From: Desulfobulbaceae bacterium
GTDB lineage: Bacteria > Desulfobacterota > Desulfobulbia > Desulfobulbales > SURF-16
Assembly: GCA_024763115.1 (NCBI GenBank)
Contig: JANTGB010000091.1
Coordinates: 1-8,001, forward strand
Direction of reading: 5' to 3'
DNA length: 8,001 bases
Both the position numbers and the translations under genes were made by a program. The notes beneath the pieces were generated by a model, which was not told where the DNA came from, ran no database searches, and saw only the letters and a list, made by a program, of their open reading frames with translations. Of this stretch, positions 1 through 6,807 are shown piece by piece; the first letter of the stretch is position 1, and each line of letters begins with the position of its first letter.

Positions 1-159
1 GTAACTGCTCACAGGGCACCGCATATTTCCGCGATCAGTCCAGCTTACGTATGACTAATACGCTGCACCGACCTGATCACGAAAATCTCCGGCACCCTGT
101 AAGCAGTTACAATTACAAGGGTTAGCGAAGTTAAGACGCTTACCCCGTGAGTAGTTACC
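1..159 (-). repeat. Dispersed structured repeat, copy A
   Basis: Intergenic element just downstream of the TonB-dependent receptor. Its end at 1-20 (GTAACTGCTCACAGGGCACC) is inverted relative to 91-110, pairing at 17 of 20 positions. The other three are C/A on the plus strand and so G-U wobbles in a minus-strand transcript. Inside lie a GATCAG/CTGATC stem (33-38 with 73-78) and an apical hairpin CGTAT/ATACG (48-52 with 58-62). After a 26-bp spacer (111-136) comes the outer arm at 137-158, ending GAGTAGTTAC. Positions 1-27 are identical to 3640-3666 of copy C, and the outer arm matches C in 22 of 23 bases. It may begin before base 1. It could act as a 3' structure for the receptor mRNA or be a small non-autonomous mobile element. 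Confidence 0.85.
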
Positions 160-175
160 AAATATAAACAAAAAA

Positions 176-2017
176 TTAAAAATTAAAACGTAAACCAGCT
201 TCTACCCAACGATGGGCGTTATCATATATACTTATCCAGTAATCCCGACCGTCAAAGAGATTGTGGACCGTAAAAAAGAGATCAAACGCGGTCTGTTCGC
301 TGAGCTGAAACTCTTTGGTCACAGTCAGATCACAGATCATGGTACCATAATCTGAATTTAGGTTATCAGCCCGATGTTCATTCCACCACATATAACGACC
401 GAATAATTCGGCAGTGAACAGTTGCGGATGCTGATAAAGAAGGGTTAACTTTCCCGTATAGGTGTCATCATTTTTTTTATTTCCATAATAATCCGTATAA
501 ACATAGCTGAAACTGGAAAGAACACTGAAATAATGCCATGCCGCTGTTTCCAGTTCCAGTTCATAGCCATATCGTTTCGCCTTGCCGCCGTTATATAAGG
601 AGCCTGACGAGTCAAAATTCCACTCATCCTTTATCCTGTGCTCAAAAAAATTGGCTTTCAGCCGGCACCAGTTAAGGGCTGTGGACTCAACTCCTGCCTG
701 ATATGAGGTAACAGTCTCGGAATCAAGCCCCGAACCGCCGCCTTTGTAAATATCATATATATAAGGCTTTCTAAACCCGCGTGAAACCAGAAATCTCAAC
801 AGGGTCTGCTCACTCATCTGCCATGTGACTCCCAGGCCGGGACTGACCATATCGGCACTGGTCGACAGGTAATCATAGCGAATTCCCGGTATCAGGGTAA
901 TTGAACCAAAGGTAATAGTATCATTCAGATAAAGGCCCCAGCTTTCGTCATAATAAATATTACTTTCATCATCATAGCTGGTACGTTCAAATTCCCCGCC
1001 GAAAACCAGCAGATGCCCACCGGTTTGCCAGGTAAGCTGACTGCCGAACCCCTTGTTCAGGTTATCACTGACATCATCATAATACGATGTATTATCAGGA
1101 AGGCTATAGTAATTATTAACAAATTTCTGTTCATAGCGAAAGGCGTTTACATTAATATTAAGCTTGTCGGTAATAGTGGTATCAAAATTCAACTTTGACC
1201 AGAAGTGACGTTGACGCCCCTTTGCTCCAAAAGAAGATTCCGGCCAGTCAAAAAAACGCAGTTCCGGTTCAGAGTAGCCGGTGGTCATGGTGAGGAGGCT
1301 TGCGTGGGGCAGATCCAGGCTGAACTTGCCGTAAATGTTTTCCCGGTCATACATGCGATTATGGAGAAAGCCGTCGGAACTCTGGCTGCCGGCAGAGACA
1401 AAATAACCGGCATGTCCGGTTCTGCCGGCCAGGGAGGCGAAATATTCCTGGGAACTTTTTTCTCCATAAGAAGCGGAAACCAGCCCTTTGGGCCGAGTGG
1501 AGTTACCGGTATTTCCGGTTATTATATTAACAACGCCGCCAAGGGAAGAGCCCCAGGTGGAAGAGGCCGGGCCTTTTATCACTTCAATTCTGTCTATAAT
1601 CTGCACAGGTATGCTGTTGAGCTCAGCCATTCCGCCGTATATAGAATTCCAGCGAATACCGTCAAGCAACACCAGCACATGCTCATAATCGGAATCCTGG
1701 ATAAAAATAGTTGAGCTCTGATTAAAACCGCGACCATTAAACTGAATAAAGACACCCGGCAGGCGGTTTAAGATTTCCGCCACATTATGAGCATTCATCC
1801 GTTCTATGTCTGCTGCGGTGATGACGGAAACATTTTCCGCCACCCTTATCATGGGCTTGGGGAAACGAGCGGCAACCTCAACCAGCTCATCTTCAGTAAA
1901 ATACATCTGCAGAAGGTCATCTTCCGTGCCGGTATCTTCCTGGGCCGGGACCGGCTGAACTGAAAAAAAGACAAACAGCAGAACCAGGATTAAAAGGGAA
2001 AAAAAGTGTTTAAACAT
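176..2017 (-). CDS. TonB-dependent outer-membrane receptor
   Basis: A 613-residue outer-membrane receptor that would import a ligand using TonB-ExbB-ExbD energy; the substrate cannot be read from sequence. Residues 1-25 form a signal peptide (MFKHFF, then a Leu/Val/Phe-rich core, cleavage near VPA-Q). A TonB-box-like stretch, DELVEVAA, lies at about 43-50. The plug domain follows at about 55-170, with the typical runs ENVSVITAADIER, ILNRLPGV, LLDGI, DRIEVIKGPASSTWGSSLGGVVNIIT in pieces. The rest, about 190-613, is rich in alternating aromatic strands and ends in RFNF, the usual terminal Phe of an outer-membrane barrel. The length suits the smaller BtuB/CirA-like class. ATG at 2017 is chosen over an upstream TTG at 2044 because AGGAA sits 8 nt before it and the signal peptide then begins properly. 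It is the last gene of the codirectional set and is bracketed by repeat copies A and B. Confidence 0.93.
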   Translation of the reverse strand: MFKHFFSLLILVLLFVFFSVQPVPAQEDTGTEDDLLQMYFTEDELVEVAARFPKPMIRVAENVSVITAADIERMNAHNVAEILNRLPGVFIQFNGRGFNQSSTIFIQDSDYEHVLVLLDGIRWNSIYGGMAELNSIPVQIIDRIEVIKGPASSTWGSSLGGVVNIITGNTGNSTRPKGLVSASYGEKSSQEYFASLAGRTGHAGYFVSAGSQSSDGFLHNRMYDRENIYGKFSLDLPHASLLTMTTGYSEPELRFFDWPESSFGAKGRQRHFWSKLNFDTTITDKLNINVNAFRYEQKFVNNYYSLPDNTSYYDDVSDNLNKGFGSQLTWQTGGHLLVFGGEFERTSYDDESNIYYDESWGLYLNDTITFGSITLIPGIRYDYLSTSADMVSPGLGVTWQMSEQTLLRFLVSRGFRKPYIYDIYKGGGSGLDSETVTSYQAGVESTALNWCRLKANFFEHRIKDEWNFDSSGSLYNGGKAKRYGYELELETAAWHYFSVLSSFSYVYTDYYGNKKNDDTYTGKLTLLYQHPQLFTAELFGRYMWWNEHRADNLNSDYGTMICDLTVTKEFQLSEQTAFDLFFTVHNLFDGRDYWISIYDNAHRWVEAGLRFNF

Positions 2018-2025
2018 TAAAGGGA

Positions 2026-2030
2026 TTCCT
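2026..2030 (-). promoter_or_regulatory. Ribosome binding site of the TonB-dependent receptor
   Basis: Minus-strand AGGAA lies 8 nt upstream of the ATG at 2017. It fixes this start rather than the TTG at 2044, which has no purine-rich site at a usable distance. Confidence 0.7.
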
Positions 2031-2059
2031 GACCGGAGACGCAAAACTGTTTATAGAGA

Positions 2060-2134
2060 GTAACTACTCACCGGGTAAGCGACCAATGGGAGACTCCGGG
2101 AGATTTTTGCGATCAGGCCGACGCAACGTATTAG
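2060..2134 (+). repeat. Dispersed structured repeat, copy B (shortened, opposite orientation)
   Basis: Starts with GTAACTACTCACCGGGTAAG, the outer arm of the family. It goes almost directly to the GGGAGACTCCGGGAGATTTT block and the GATCAG stem half. Positions 2099-2134 match the reverse complement of copy A 55-90 in 30 of 36 bases, and all six differences are transitions. It lacks the 26-bp spacer, the inner arm and the closing inverted end, so it is a deletion derivative. It runs opposite to copies A and C and lies about 43 bp upstream of the receptor start codon, so it could form part of that gene's 5' untranslated region. Confidence 0.75.
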
Positions 2135-2143
2135 CCTCCGTAG

Positions 2144-2160
2144 GGTGCGTACTACGCACC
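2144..2160. repeat. Perfect 8-bp palindrome GGTGCGTA/TACGCACC
   Basis: GGTGCGTACTACGCACC is a perfect inverted repeat around a single central base, preceded by GTAG and followed by AT. It starts 9 bp after copy B. It resembles the short intergenic palindromes of this GGTGCG type scattered in many bacterial genomes (from memory, not searched). A relative lies at 2271-2287. Confidence 0.6.
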
Positions 2161-2270
2161 ATCCAAATTACCGGAAACAACAAAATTCCATAACCGCCAA
2201 AGTTATTATCGAAAGACACTTTACGTTCATATTTTAAGTTGGCCGATATTTGCGCCAACGCGAAACCAAT

Positions 2271-2287
2271 GGTGTGTGATACGCACC
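2271..2287. repeat. Imperfect relative of the GGTGCGTA palindrome
   Basis: GGTGTGTGATACGCACC matches the palindrome at 2144-2160 in 14 of 17 bases and is followed by the same AT. The two mismatched arm positions are T-G or G-T pairs on the plus strand. Confidence 0.45.
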
Positions 2288-2306
2288 ATACACGTTTATG
2301 CAGGAC

Positions 2307-2318
2307 ATAAGCGCTTAT
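2307..2318. repeat. Perfect palindrome ATAAGCGCTTAT
   Basis: A 12-bp perfect palindrome made of two head-to-head copies of the TAAGCG word that recurs through the gaps of this window. It lies between copy B and the end of the receiver-kinase gene. The 389-bp gap 2018-2406 otherwise holds copy B, the two GGTGCG palindromes and the 18-bp tandem repeat. I see no credible gene in it. Confidence 0.5.
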
Positions 2319-2365
2319 ACGGAAAATATAATAGTAAATTACCAATTTTTTTTACTACAGTCCAG

Positions 2366-2409
2366 AAAAAACCGGTCGGAATAAGCGCCTACAGGGGAAT
2401 AAGCGCTTA
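2366..2409 (-). terminator. Possible terminator of the receiver-kinase gene
   Basis: Read on the minus strand, the stop codon TAA opens the stem TAAGCGC (2409-2403), which pairs perfectly with GCGCTTA (2388-2382) across a 14-nt loop. Ten bases further comes a run of six T (2371-2366). The gap between stem and T run is longer than in a standard intrinsic terminator, so this is only a candidate. The stem is built from the 18-bp tandem repeat. Confidence 0.25.
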
Positions 2410-2422
2410 CAGGGAAATAAGC
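2379..2422. repeat. 18-bp tandem repeat, 2.4 units, overlapping a stop codon
   Basis: Units GAATAAGCGCCTACAGGG (2379-2396) and GAATAAGCGCTTACAGGG (2397-2414) differ at one base. A third partial unit, AAATAAGC, follows at 2415-2422. The array runs into the 3' end of the receiver-kinase gene, so the last codons and the TAA at 2409-2407 lie inside it. The ACAGGG and TAAGCG words also occur in the arms of the larger repeat family. Confidence 0.8.
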
Positions 2423-3621
2423 AGGCGAAACACGGAGCCCCGGCCCGGCTCACTGGCAAATTCCAGCTTCATACCCAGCTCCCTGGCAATCCCGTGGGCA
2501 ATGGATAAACCCAGGCCGGTTCCCTCCCCTACTTCCTTGGTGGTAAAAAAAGGTTCCAGGCATCGTTCTTTTACCTCCGGCACCATGCCTGTGCCGTTAT
2601 CTTTGATTTCCACAACTATCATATCCCCTGAATCCTGAAAAACACGAGCCCGAACCTGCGGCTTGCAGTCAGGATTTTCCCCCACCCTGCGGCTCACCGC
2701 GTACCGGGCGTTACTTAAAAAATTAACGACAATCTGTTCAAATTTATGAAGATCCGTCCTGATTCGCGGCAGACCAGCCGCAAGCTCTTCCCGCAGCTCA
2801 ATGCCATTGGCCCTGAACTGTTCACGAAAAAATGAAAGAGAATTAGCCAAAGGCAGGCAGGGATCAATCATTTGCAGACTGCCCAGATCACTGCGGGCAA
2901 ATGACCGGACATTTTTGATAATCTTTTCCGCCCGCCTGACCTGGGCTATAATATCAGAAACAGACTCCATTAATAAAGGATCATCGCCAAAAACCGGACT
3001 GGTTCTCACCCCTTCTGCGGCCAGTTGAATAACGGTCAGGGGTTGATGAATTTCATGGGCCATGCCCGAGGCCATTTCACCGAGCGAGGAAAGACGTCCG
3101 GCATGGGCCAGTTCCAGCTGTTTGGCAAACAGCTCCTTTTCCATTTTCTGCTGCTTGGTTATTTCATCCAGCAACCGCTGGTTGGTCTTGAGCAGTTCCT
3201 TATTTTTCTCCTTCAGCTCCGCCATAAGCCCGGCATTCTCCTTAAAAAGCAGAAATTTTTCCTCTGCTTTTTTCAAGGAAGCCCGCAGCTCGGTTTCATT
3301 CCAGGGTTTAAGAATATATTCATAAATCCGCCCCCGGTTAATCGCTTCAATAATATCCCCGACATCGCTGTAGGCGGTCAAAATTATCCTGATCGGGACG
3401 GGATCTATTTCATGCAGGGCCGTGAGCAGTTCAACCCCGCTTATTCCTGCCATTTTCTGGTCCACTACTATTATGGCCGTGTCCGGGTTTTCGGCAAAGA
3501 CATCCAGGGCGTCAGCCCCGGAAAGAGCGGTCAGCACCTGAAAATCATCCCGAAAGGCGATCCGGAAATTACTTAAATTTATCTCCTCGTCATCGACATA
3601 AAGGAGCTTTGATTTCTCCAT
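2407..3621 (-). CDS. Cytoplasmic receiver-histidine kinase fusion
   Basis: A 404-residue soluble two-component protein. Residues 4-120 form a receiver: acidic pair D10-D11, phospho-acceptor D54 (VVDQK), T82 (LTAYS) and K105 in LKPW. A coiled coil follows at about 121-170. The kinase has its H box at H189 (GMAHEIHQPL), N box at N300-N304, G1 at DNGTG 341-345, an F box with EPFFTTKE near 356-363, and G2 at GTGLGL 367-372. No membrane segment is visible. The receiver could take phosphate from the membrane kinase encoded upstream and control the attached kinase; the final output is not in this window. The start is ATG 3621 rather than an in-frame start at 3663, because AGGAAG lies 10 nt before it, the receiver begins at once (MEKSKLLYVDDE), and the longer form would translate repeat C. 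The stop codon falls in an 18-bp tandem repeat. Confidence 0.92.
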   Translation of the reverse strand: MEKSKLLYVDDEEINLSNFRIAFRDDFQVLTALSGADALDVFAENPDTAIIVVDQKMAGISGVELLTALHEIDPVPIRIILTAYSDVGDIIEAINRGRIYEYILKPWNETELRASLKKAEEKFLLFKENAGLMAELKEKNKELLKTNQRLLDEITKQQKMEKELFAKQLELAHAGRLSSLGEMASGMAHEIHQPLTVIQLAAEGVRTSPVFGDDPLLMESVSDIIAQVRRAEKIIKNVRSFARSDLGSLQMIDPCLPLANSLSFFREQFRANGIELREELAAGLPRIRTDLHKFEQIVVNFLSNARYAVSRRVGENPDCKPQVRARVFQDSGDMIVVEIKDNGTGMVPEVKERCLEPFFTTKEVGEGTGLGLSIAHGIARELGMKLEFASEPGRGSVFRLLISL

Positions 3622-3631
3622 GCTATATTTT

Positions 3632-3637
3632 CTTCCT
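3632..3637 (-). promoter_or_regulatory. Ribosome binding site of the receiver-kinase gene
   Basis: Minus-strand AGGAAG is 10 nt upstream of the ATG at 3621 and 2 bp from the edge of repeat copy C at 3640. It settles the start and shows that the repeat ends directly at the translation signal. Confidence 0.7.
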
Positions 3638-3639
3638 GA

Positions 3640-3880
3640 GTAACTGCTCACAGGGCACCGCATATTCGGAGTTGAAGTTTATGCCCTGTTTTTAAGGGTG
3701 CTTACCTGCGCGATCAGCCTGTCTTACATAGCACCTGTATGCTGCGCCGGTCTGATCACGAAAATCTCCCGGAGTCTCCCGCCGGTCGCATACCTGCACC
3801 CTGCAGGTAAGCGCAGACTCAGAGCAGTTACAAATACTCCAGTTTGCACTAATTAGGCGCTTACCCCATGAGTAGTTACC
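3640..3880 (-). repeat. Dispersed structured repeat, copy C (long form)
   Basis: Same orientation and plan as copy A but about 240 bp. Positions 3640-3666 equal A 1-27. An extra segment of about 40 bp follows (3667-3708, containing GTGCTTACC). Then come the GATCAG/CTGATC stem, an apical CATA/TATG hairpin (3727-3730 with 3738-3741), the block 3742-3769 matching A in 25 of 28 bases, an inserted segment with GGAGTCTCC and GGTAAGCG, an inner arm ending at 3831, a 26-bp spacer (3832-3857) and the outer arm 3858-3879. Near-identical 8-bp words CTTCCTGA (3632-3639) and CTTCTTGA (3880-3887) abut its two ends. It lies between the membrane kinase and the receiver kinase and would be in their mRNA if they are cotranscribed. 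Confidence 0.85.
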
Positions 3881-3983
3881 TTCTTGATTTATTTATACTT
3901 TGTTGGATTTGAGGTCTAATGCCTTTGACGGTAAATTTTTTTAGAACAGCACTCTTTTCAGTCCTCGCCTGACAGGGATAAGA

Positions 3984-4006
3984 CCACTTCCACTTTAGTG
4001 AGTTAG
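3984..4006 (-). repeat. 23-bp repeat downstream of the membrane kinase (copy 1)
   Basis: This 23-bp block matches 7215-7237 in 21 of 23 bases. It lies 18 bp beyond the stop codon of the membrane kinase; the other copy lies 6 bp beyond the stop of the lipoprotein gene. On the minus strand each can fold with CACT pairing to AGTG, and the base pair outside this is U-G here but C-G in the other copy. The remainder of 3881-3983 is AT-rich with no recognisable gene or clear terminator. Confidence 0.6.
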
Positions 4007-4024
4007 CTGCTCCCCGAAATAGAA

Positions 4025-5761
4025 TTATTCGGCCGGGCCGGTAATACCCGGCGCATTTTTCGGGGAAACCGGCAGCACAACCTCAAATTCAGCGCCATGG
4101 CCCTCGCTGCTTTCGACCAGAATCTCACCGCCATGCTCCTCTATAATAGCATAAGAAATAGACAAACCCAAGCCGGTGCCCGCTCCCGCCTCCTTGCTGG
4201 TAAAAAAAGGATCAAAAATCTTTTCCAGATCCCCGGCAACAATGCCGCAGCCGCTGTCTTTTATTAAAACATGAACATTTCCATCCTGCTGCCGGGTTTT
4301 GACGGTCACTGTTCCCTGGCCGCTGACGGCCTGCATGGCATTAAGCAGCAGGTTCAAAAATACCTGATTAATTTTACCGGGCATACAGGCAACCAGGGAA
4401 ATCCGTCGATCATATTCACGGATAACGGTAATTCTATCTTTATATTCCGGCAGCACTAAAGCCAGAGCATTATCCAAGCTCTCGTTAACATCAACATCCT
4501 TGCTCACGGCCTCATCGTGACGGGAAAAACTCCGCAACTGGCAGACAATATCGCCGGTTCGCCGGACACCTTCACTAATATTAGCAAACAGGGTATCCGC
4601 GTCATCCAGCAGTCGACCACTGTTCAGCCCCTCTTTTTTAAAATCTTTAATTTCAGCCTCATTTTCATTGGCCGTCATTGCCTGACAATGGCCAACAATC
4701 TTCTTTATCTCCTCAATAGTCCGCTTAAGCGAGGGAAGCGCTCCGGAAATAAAATTAGTTGTATTGTTAATTTCATGGGCTATACCTGCTACCAGCTGCC
4801 CCAGAGAGGCCATTTTTTCAGACTGGACCAGCCGGGACTGGGTATTGCGCAGTTCGGTCAGGGCAGCAGTCAATCTTAAATTGGTTTCAACCAGAGCTTT
4901 ATGCCGCTGGGATAACTGGGCGGTACGCCTGGCTACTTTTTCCTCCAGATTAAGTTTTAAATCATTAATTGTCTGAAATGAATTTTGCAAATTATCGACC
5001 AGATCAAGAAATGTCTGATTAAGAAAATCAATCTCACTTACCTCCTCCCTGCTGCCGGTCATTTCTCTAACTTTAAGCAATAATCCTTCAATGGGACGGG
5101 AGGCCTGCCGCACCACCAGAAAAGTGACAAGCATGGTCATAATAATAAAAACAAAGGTCAACAACAGGCCCTTGGAAACTACAGCCCTTAGTCCCTGGCG
5201 CAATGCCTCTTTATCAGTAATAATCTGCACAAAACCGATAACCTCTTTCTGCGTTTCCCTGTTTTCATCGTCAAGATAAAAATCTCCCAGGGAATCGGCG
5301 GGGGATAATATGGCGACAGGGGCCCGGAAACAAAAAGAATCATCATAAACCTGCACGGTCGTATGCTTATCGCCGTCAGACTCATTAGGGGCAGGAAGAT
5401 GTTGAACAGCGCAAGCCTTGCCGATCATGGCGCTGCCGGGCCGCTGTTCAGTATAAAACTGCCGCCCATAGCGGTCATAAACAAATATACCCATCACTCC
5501 CGGCCGCTCCAACACTACCTGAACCGGTGAGCGCAGCTGCTCGACATTTTCGGCAAAAACCCCGAGACGAATGGTATAGGCCAACAGTTCAACCTCGTTT
5601 GTTCCAGCCGCAATTATCTGCCTGGTCAAAATATTCTTCTGCAAATCAATAAAAACCAGATTAATAATAATCACCATAATCAGCATTGCCAGCAGCAGGC
5701 CACTGAAGACACGACCACTGAAACTCCGCAGCCGTCTTTTAATCCGGGGGAAAAAATTCAT
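4025..5761 (-). CDS. Membrane sensor histidine kinase (periplasmic sensor, HAMP-like linker)
   Basis: A 578-residue inner-membrane kinase. TM1 is at about 19-39 and TM2 at about 198-217, enclosing a periplasmic sensor of about 155 residues with no family I can name with confidence (CHASE8-like is possible). A HAMP-like segment (SRPIEGLLLKV, 221-231) and a long coiled coil to about 310 follow. The kinase core has H329 (AGIAHEINNTTNFI), N465/N470/N474 (INQVFLNLLLNA), G1 DSGCG 502-506, F box IFDPFFTSKE 515-524 and G2 GTGLGL 528-533. The usual Pro of HEINNP is Thr. The ATG overlaps the TGA of the binding-protein gene as ATGA, with GGGGA upstream, so translation is probably coupled. The overlap suggests the binding protein presents its ligand to this sensor (inference). 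The receiver of the next gene is the obvious candidate partner. Confidence 0.93.
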   Translation of the reverse strand: MNFFPRIKRRLRSFSGRVFSGLLLAMLIMVIIINLVFIDLQKNILTRQIIAAGTNEVELLAYTIRLGVFAENVEQLRSPVQVVLERPGVMGIFVYDRYGRQFYTEQRPGSAMIGKACAVQHLPAPNESDGDKHTTVQVYDDSFCFRAPVAILSPADSLGDFYLDDENRETQKEVIGFVQIITDKEALRQGLRAVVSKGLLLTFVFIIMTMLVTFLVVRQASRPIEGLLLKVREMTGSREEVSEIDFLNQTFLDLVDNLQNSFQTINDLKLNLEEKVARRTAQLSQRHKALVETNLRLTAALTELRNTQSRLVQSEKMASLGQLVAGIAHEINNTTNFISGALPSLKRTIEEIKKIVGHCQAMTANENEAEIKDFKKEGLNSGRLLDDADTLFANISEGVRRTGDIVCQLRSFSRHDEAVSKDVDVNESLDNALALVLPEYKDRITVIREYDRRISLVACMPGKINQVFLNLLLNAMQAVSGQGTVTVKTRQQDGNVHVLIKDSGCGIVAGDLEKIFDPFFTSKEAGAGTGLGLSISYAIIEEHGGEILVESSEGHGAEFEVVLPVSPKNAPGITGPAE

Positions 5762-6789
5762 GGCATATCCCCGTGATTTATCTTCAACCCGAAGCGGTCG
5801 GCAATTTTTTTATTAACTCCGGTTATTGCCTGTCTGGTTTTGACCGGCGGCAGCTCACTGATTGGAGTTCCGTTTAAAAATCTGCGAACCAGACCGGCGG
5901 CCTCCTTTCCCATGCCCTTAATATCAAAGGCAACAGCCAGCAGAGCCCCTGATTTAAGATATTTAGGAGCAAAGGTCATAACCGGAATTTTCCTTTCCAG
6001 AGAAAAAACAAAAAGCGCCTCCCGCCCCATAGGTGAAAAAAGGTAAACATCAGGCAGCATCCAGAGAAGATCAACTTGCGGATCAAGGGCTTTCAATCCC
6101 CGCAACACCTCGCGGTCGGAATGAATCAGACTGACGCTTAATGACAGGCCCAGCCCACGGGCCGCCCTTTCAGCCTCCCTGATAAAAGTCGCCCGTTGAG
6201 CCGGATTATATACCACGCCGATAAGTTTAACCTGGGGCAGCAGCCGTTTTACTGCCGCTAACTGTATTTCCGGGGCCACGTCCATATCAATACCGGTAAT
6301 CCCGGCACGGCCCTTGGTCAGGCCGGCAGCATTTGGAGCCAACATATAAAAGATGGGAATATCGGTAAAATTAATGACGGCGGCCAGGGCCTTACGGCCA
6401 ATGGCGAGAATGAGATCGGGGTTATGGCGGATAATTTCCCGACTCAGGACATCAGGGCCTGATATGTCGCTTATGATTATATTATGATACTGAACCGGCT
6501 GAATGCTTTTCCCGCACCGGGAAGGAAGACGGGTAAGAGCTTCCTGGAAGGAAGTGAGGGCGGTCTTATAGGGTTTAAGAGCAGAGCTTTGCACCACGGC
6601 AATTTCAACTGCGCAGGACTGTCTGGTAATGCTCAAAAAAACCAGCACCAGAATAAGACAAAATCCGTACGTGCGCTTAAGATGAAATAACAATGTTTTA
6701 AAATTTCTCTGCTGAGTGAAACATCGTAAGAATAGTCTCGTCTCTTTACCGTAACGACAAAATCTGTTTTCCAACATAGCAACATTCAT
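5758..6789 (-). CDS. Periplasmic ABC_sub_bind (DUF534-type) substrate-binding protein
   Basis: A 343-residue secreted binding protein of the ABC_sub_bind/DUF534 type. A hydrophobic signal segment lies at about 41-55 (YGFCLILVLVFLSI), with cleavage probably after SCA-60. The mature part begins VEIAVVQSSALKPYK and has two alpha/beta lobes: PDLILAIGRKALAAV and IPIFYMLAP in the first; KLIGVVYNP, LLWMLPD, IPVMTFAPKYLKSGALLAVAFD in pieces, then the closing GLVRRFLNGTP. The basic n-region of 40 residues is too long for a signal peptide, so the true start may be internal (ATG at 6777 or a TTG near residue 33); none has a convincing ribosome site. It overlaps the kinase gene by ATGA. No permease or ATPase gene is adjacent, which fits a sensory rather than a transport role (inference). 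Ligand unknown; family members are proposed to bind amino acids or other small molecules. Confidence 0.87.
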   Translation of the reverse strand: MNVAMLENRFCRYGKETRLFLRCFTQQRNFKTLLFHLKRTYGFCLILVLVFLSITRQSCAVEIAVVQSSALKPYKTALTSFQEALTRLPSRCGKSIQPVQYHNIIISDISGPDVLSREIIRHNPDLILAIGRKALAAVINFTDIPIFYMLAPNAAGLTKGRAGITGIDMDVAPEIQLAAVKRLLPQVKLIGVVYNPAQRATFIREAERAARGLGLSLSVSLIHSDREVLRGLKALDPQVDLLWMLPDVYLFSPMGREALFVFSLERKIPVMTFAPKYLKSGALLAVAFDIKGMGKEAAGLVRRFLNGTPISELPPVKTRQAITGVNKKIADRFGLKINHGDMP

Positions 6790-6807
6790 ACCTTAAAACA
6801 AGCTATT

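Noticed and set aside
1205..1714. A 169-codon plus-strand frame
   Set aside because: It lies wholly inside the well-supported receptor gene on the other strand; low complexity, no domain.
2064..2345. A 93-codon minus-strand reading frame in the gap upstream of the receptor
   Set aside because: Its C-terminal part is a translation of repeat B and the palindromes, it has no ribosome site or recognisable domain, and it sits in a repeat-filled gap.
3025..3576. A 183-codon plus-strand frame
   Set aside because: Antisense shadow of the receiver-kinase gene with no independent support.
3622..3663. Earlier start for the receiver-kinase gene
   Set aside because: The added 14 residues would be encoded by the repeat C arm and the ribosome site; ATG 3621 has AGGAAG 10 nt upstream.
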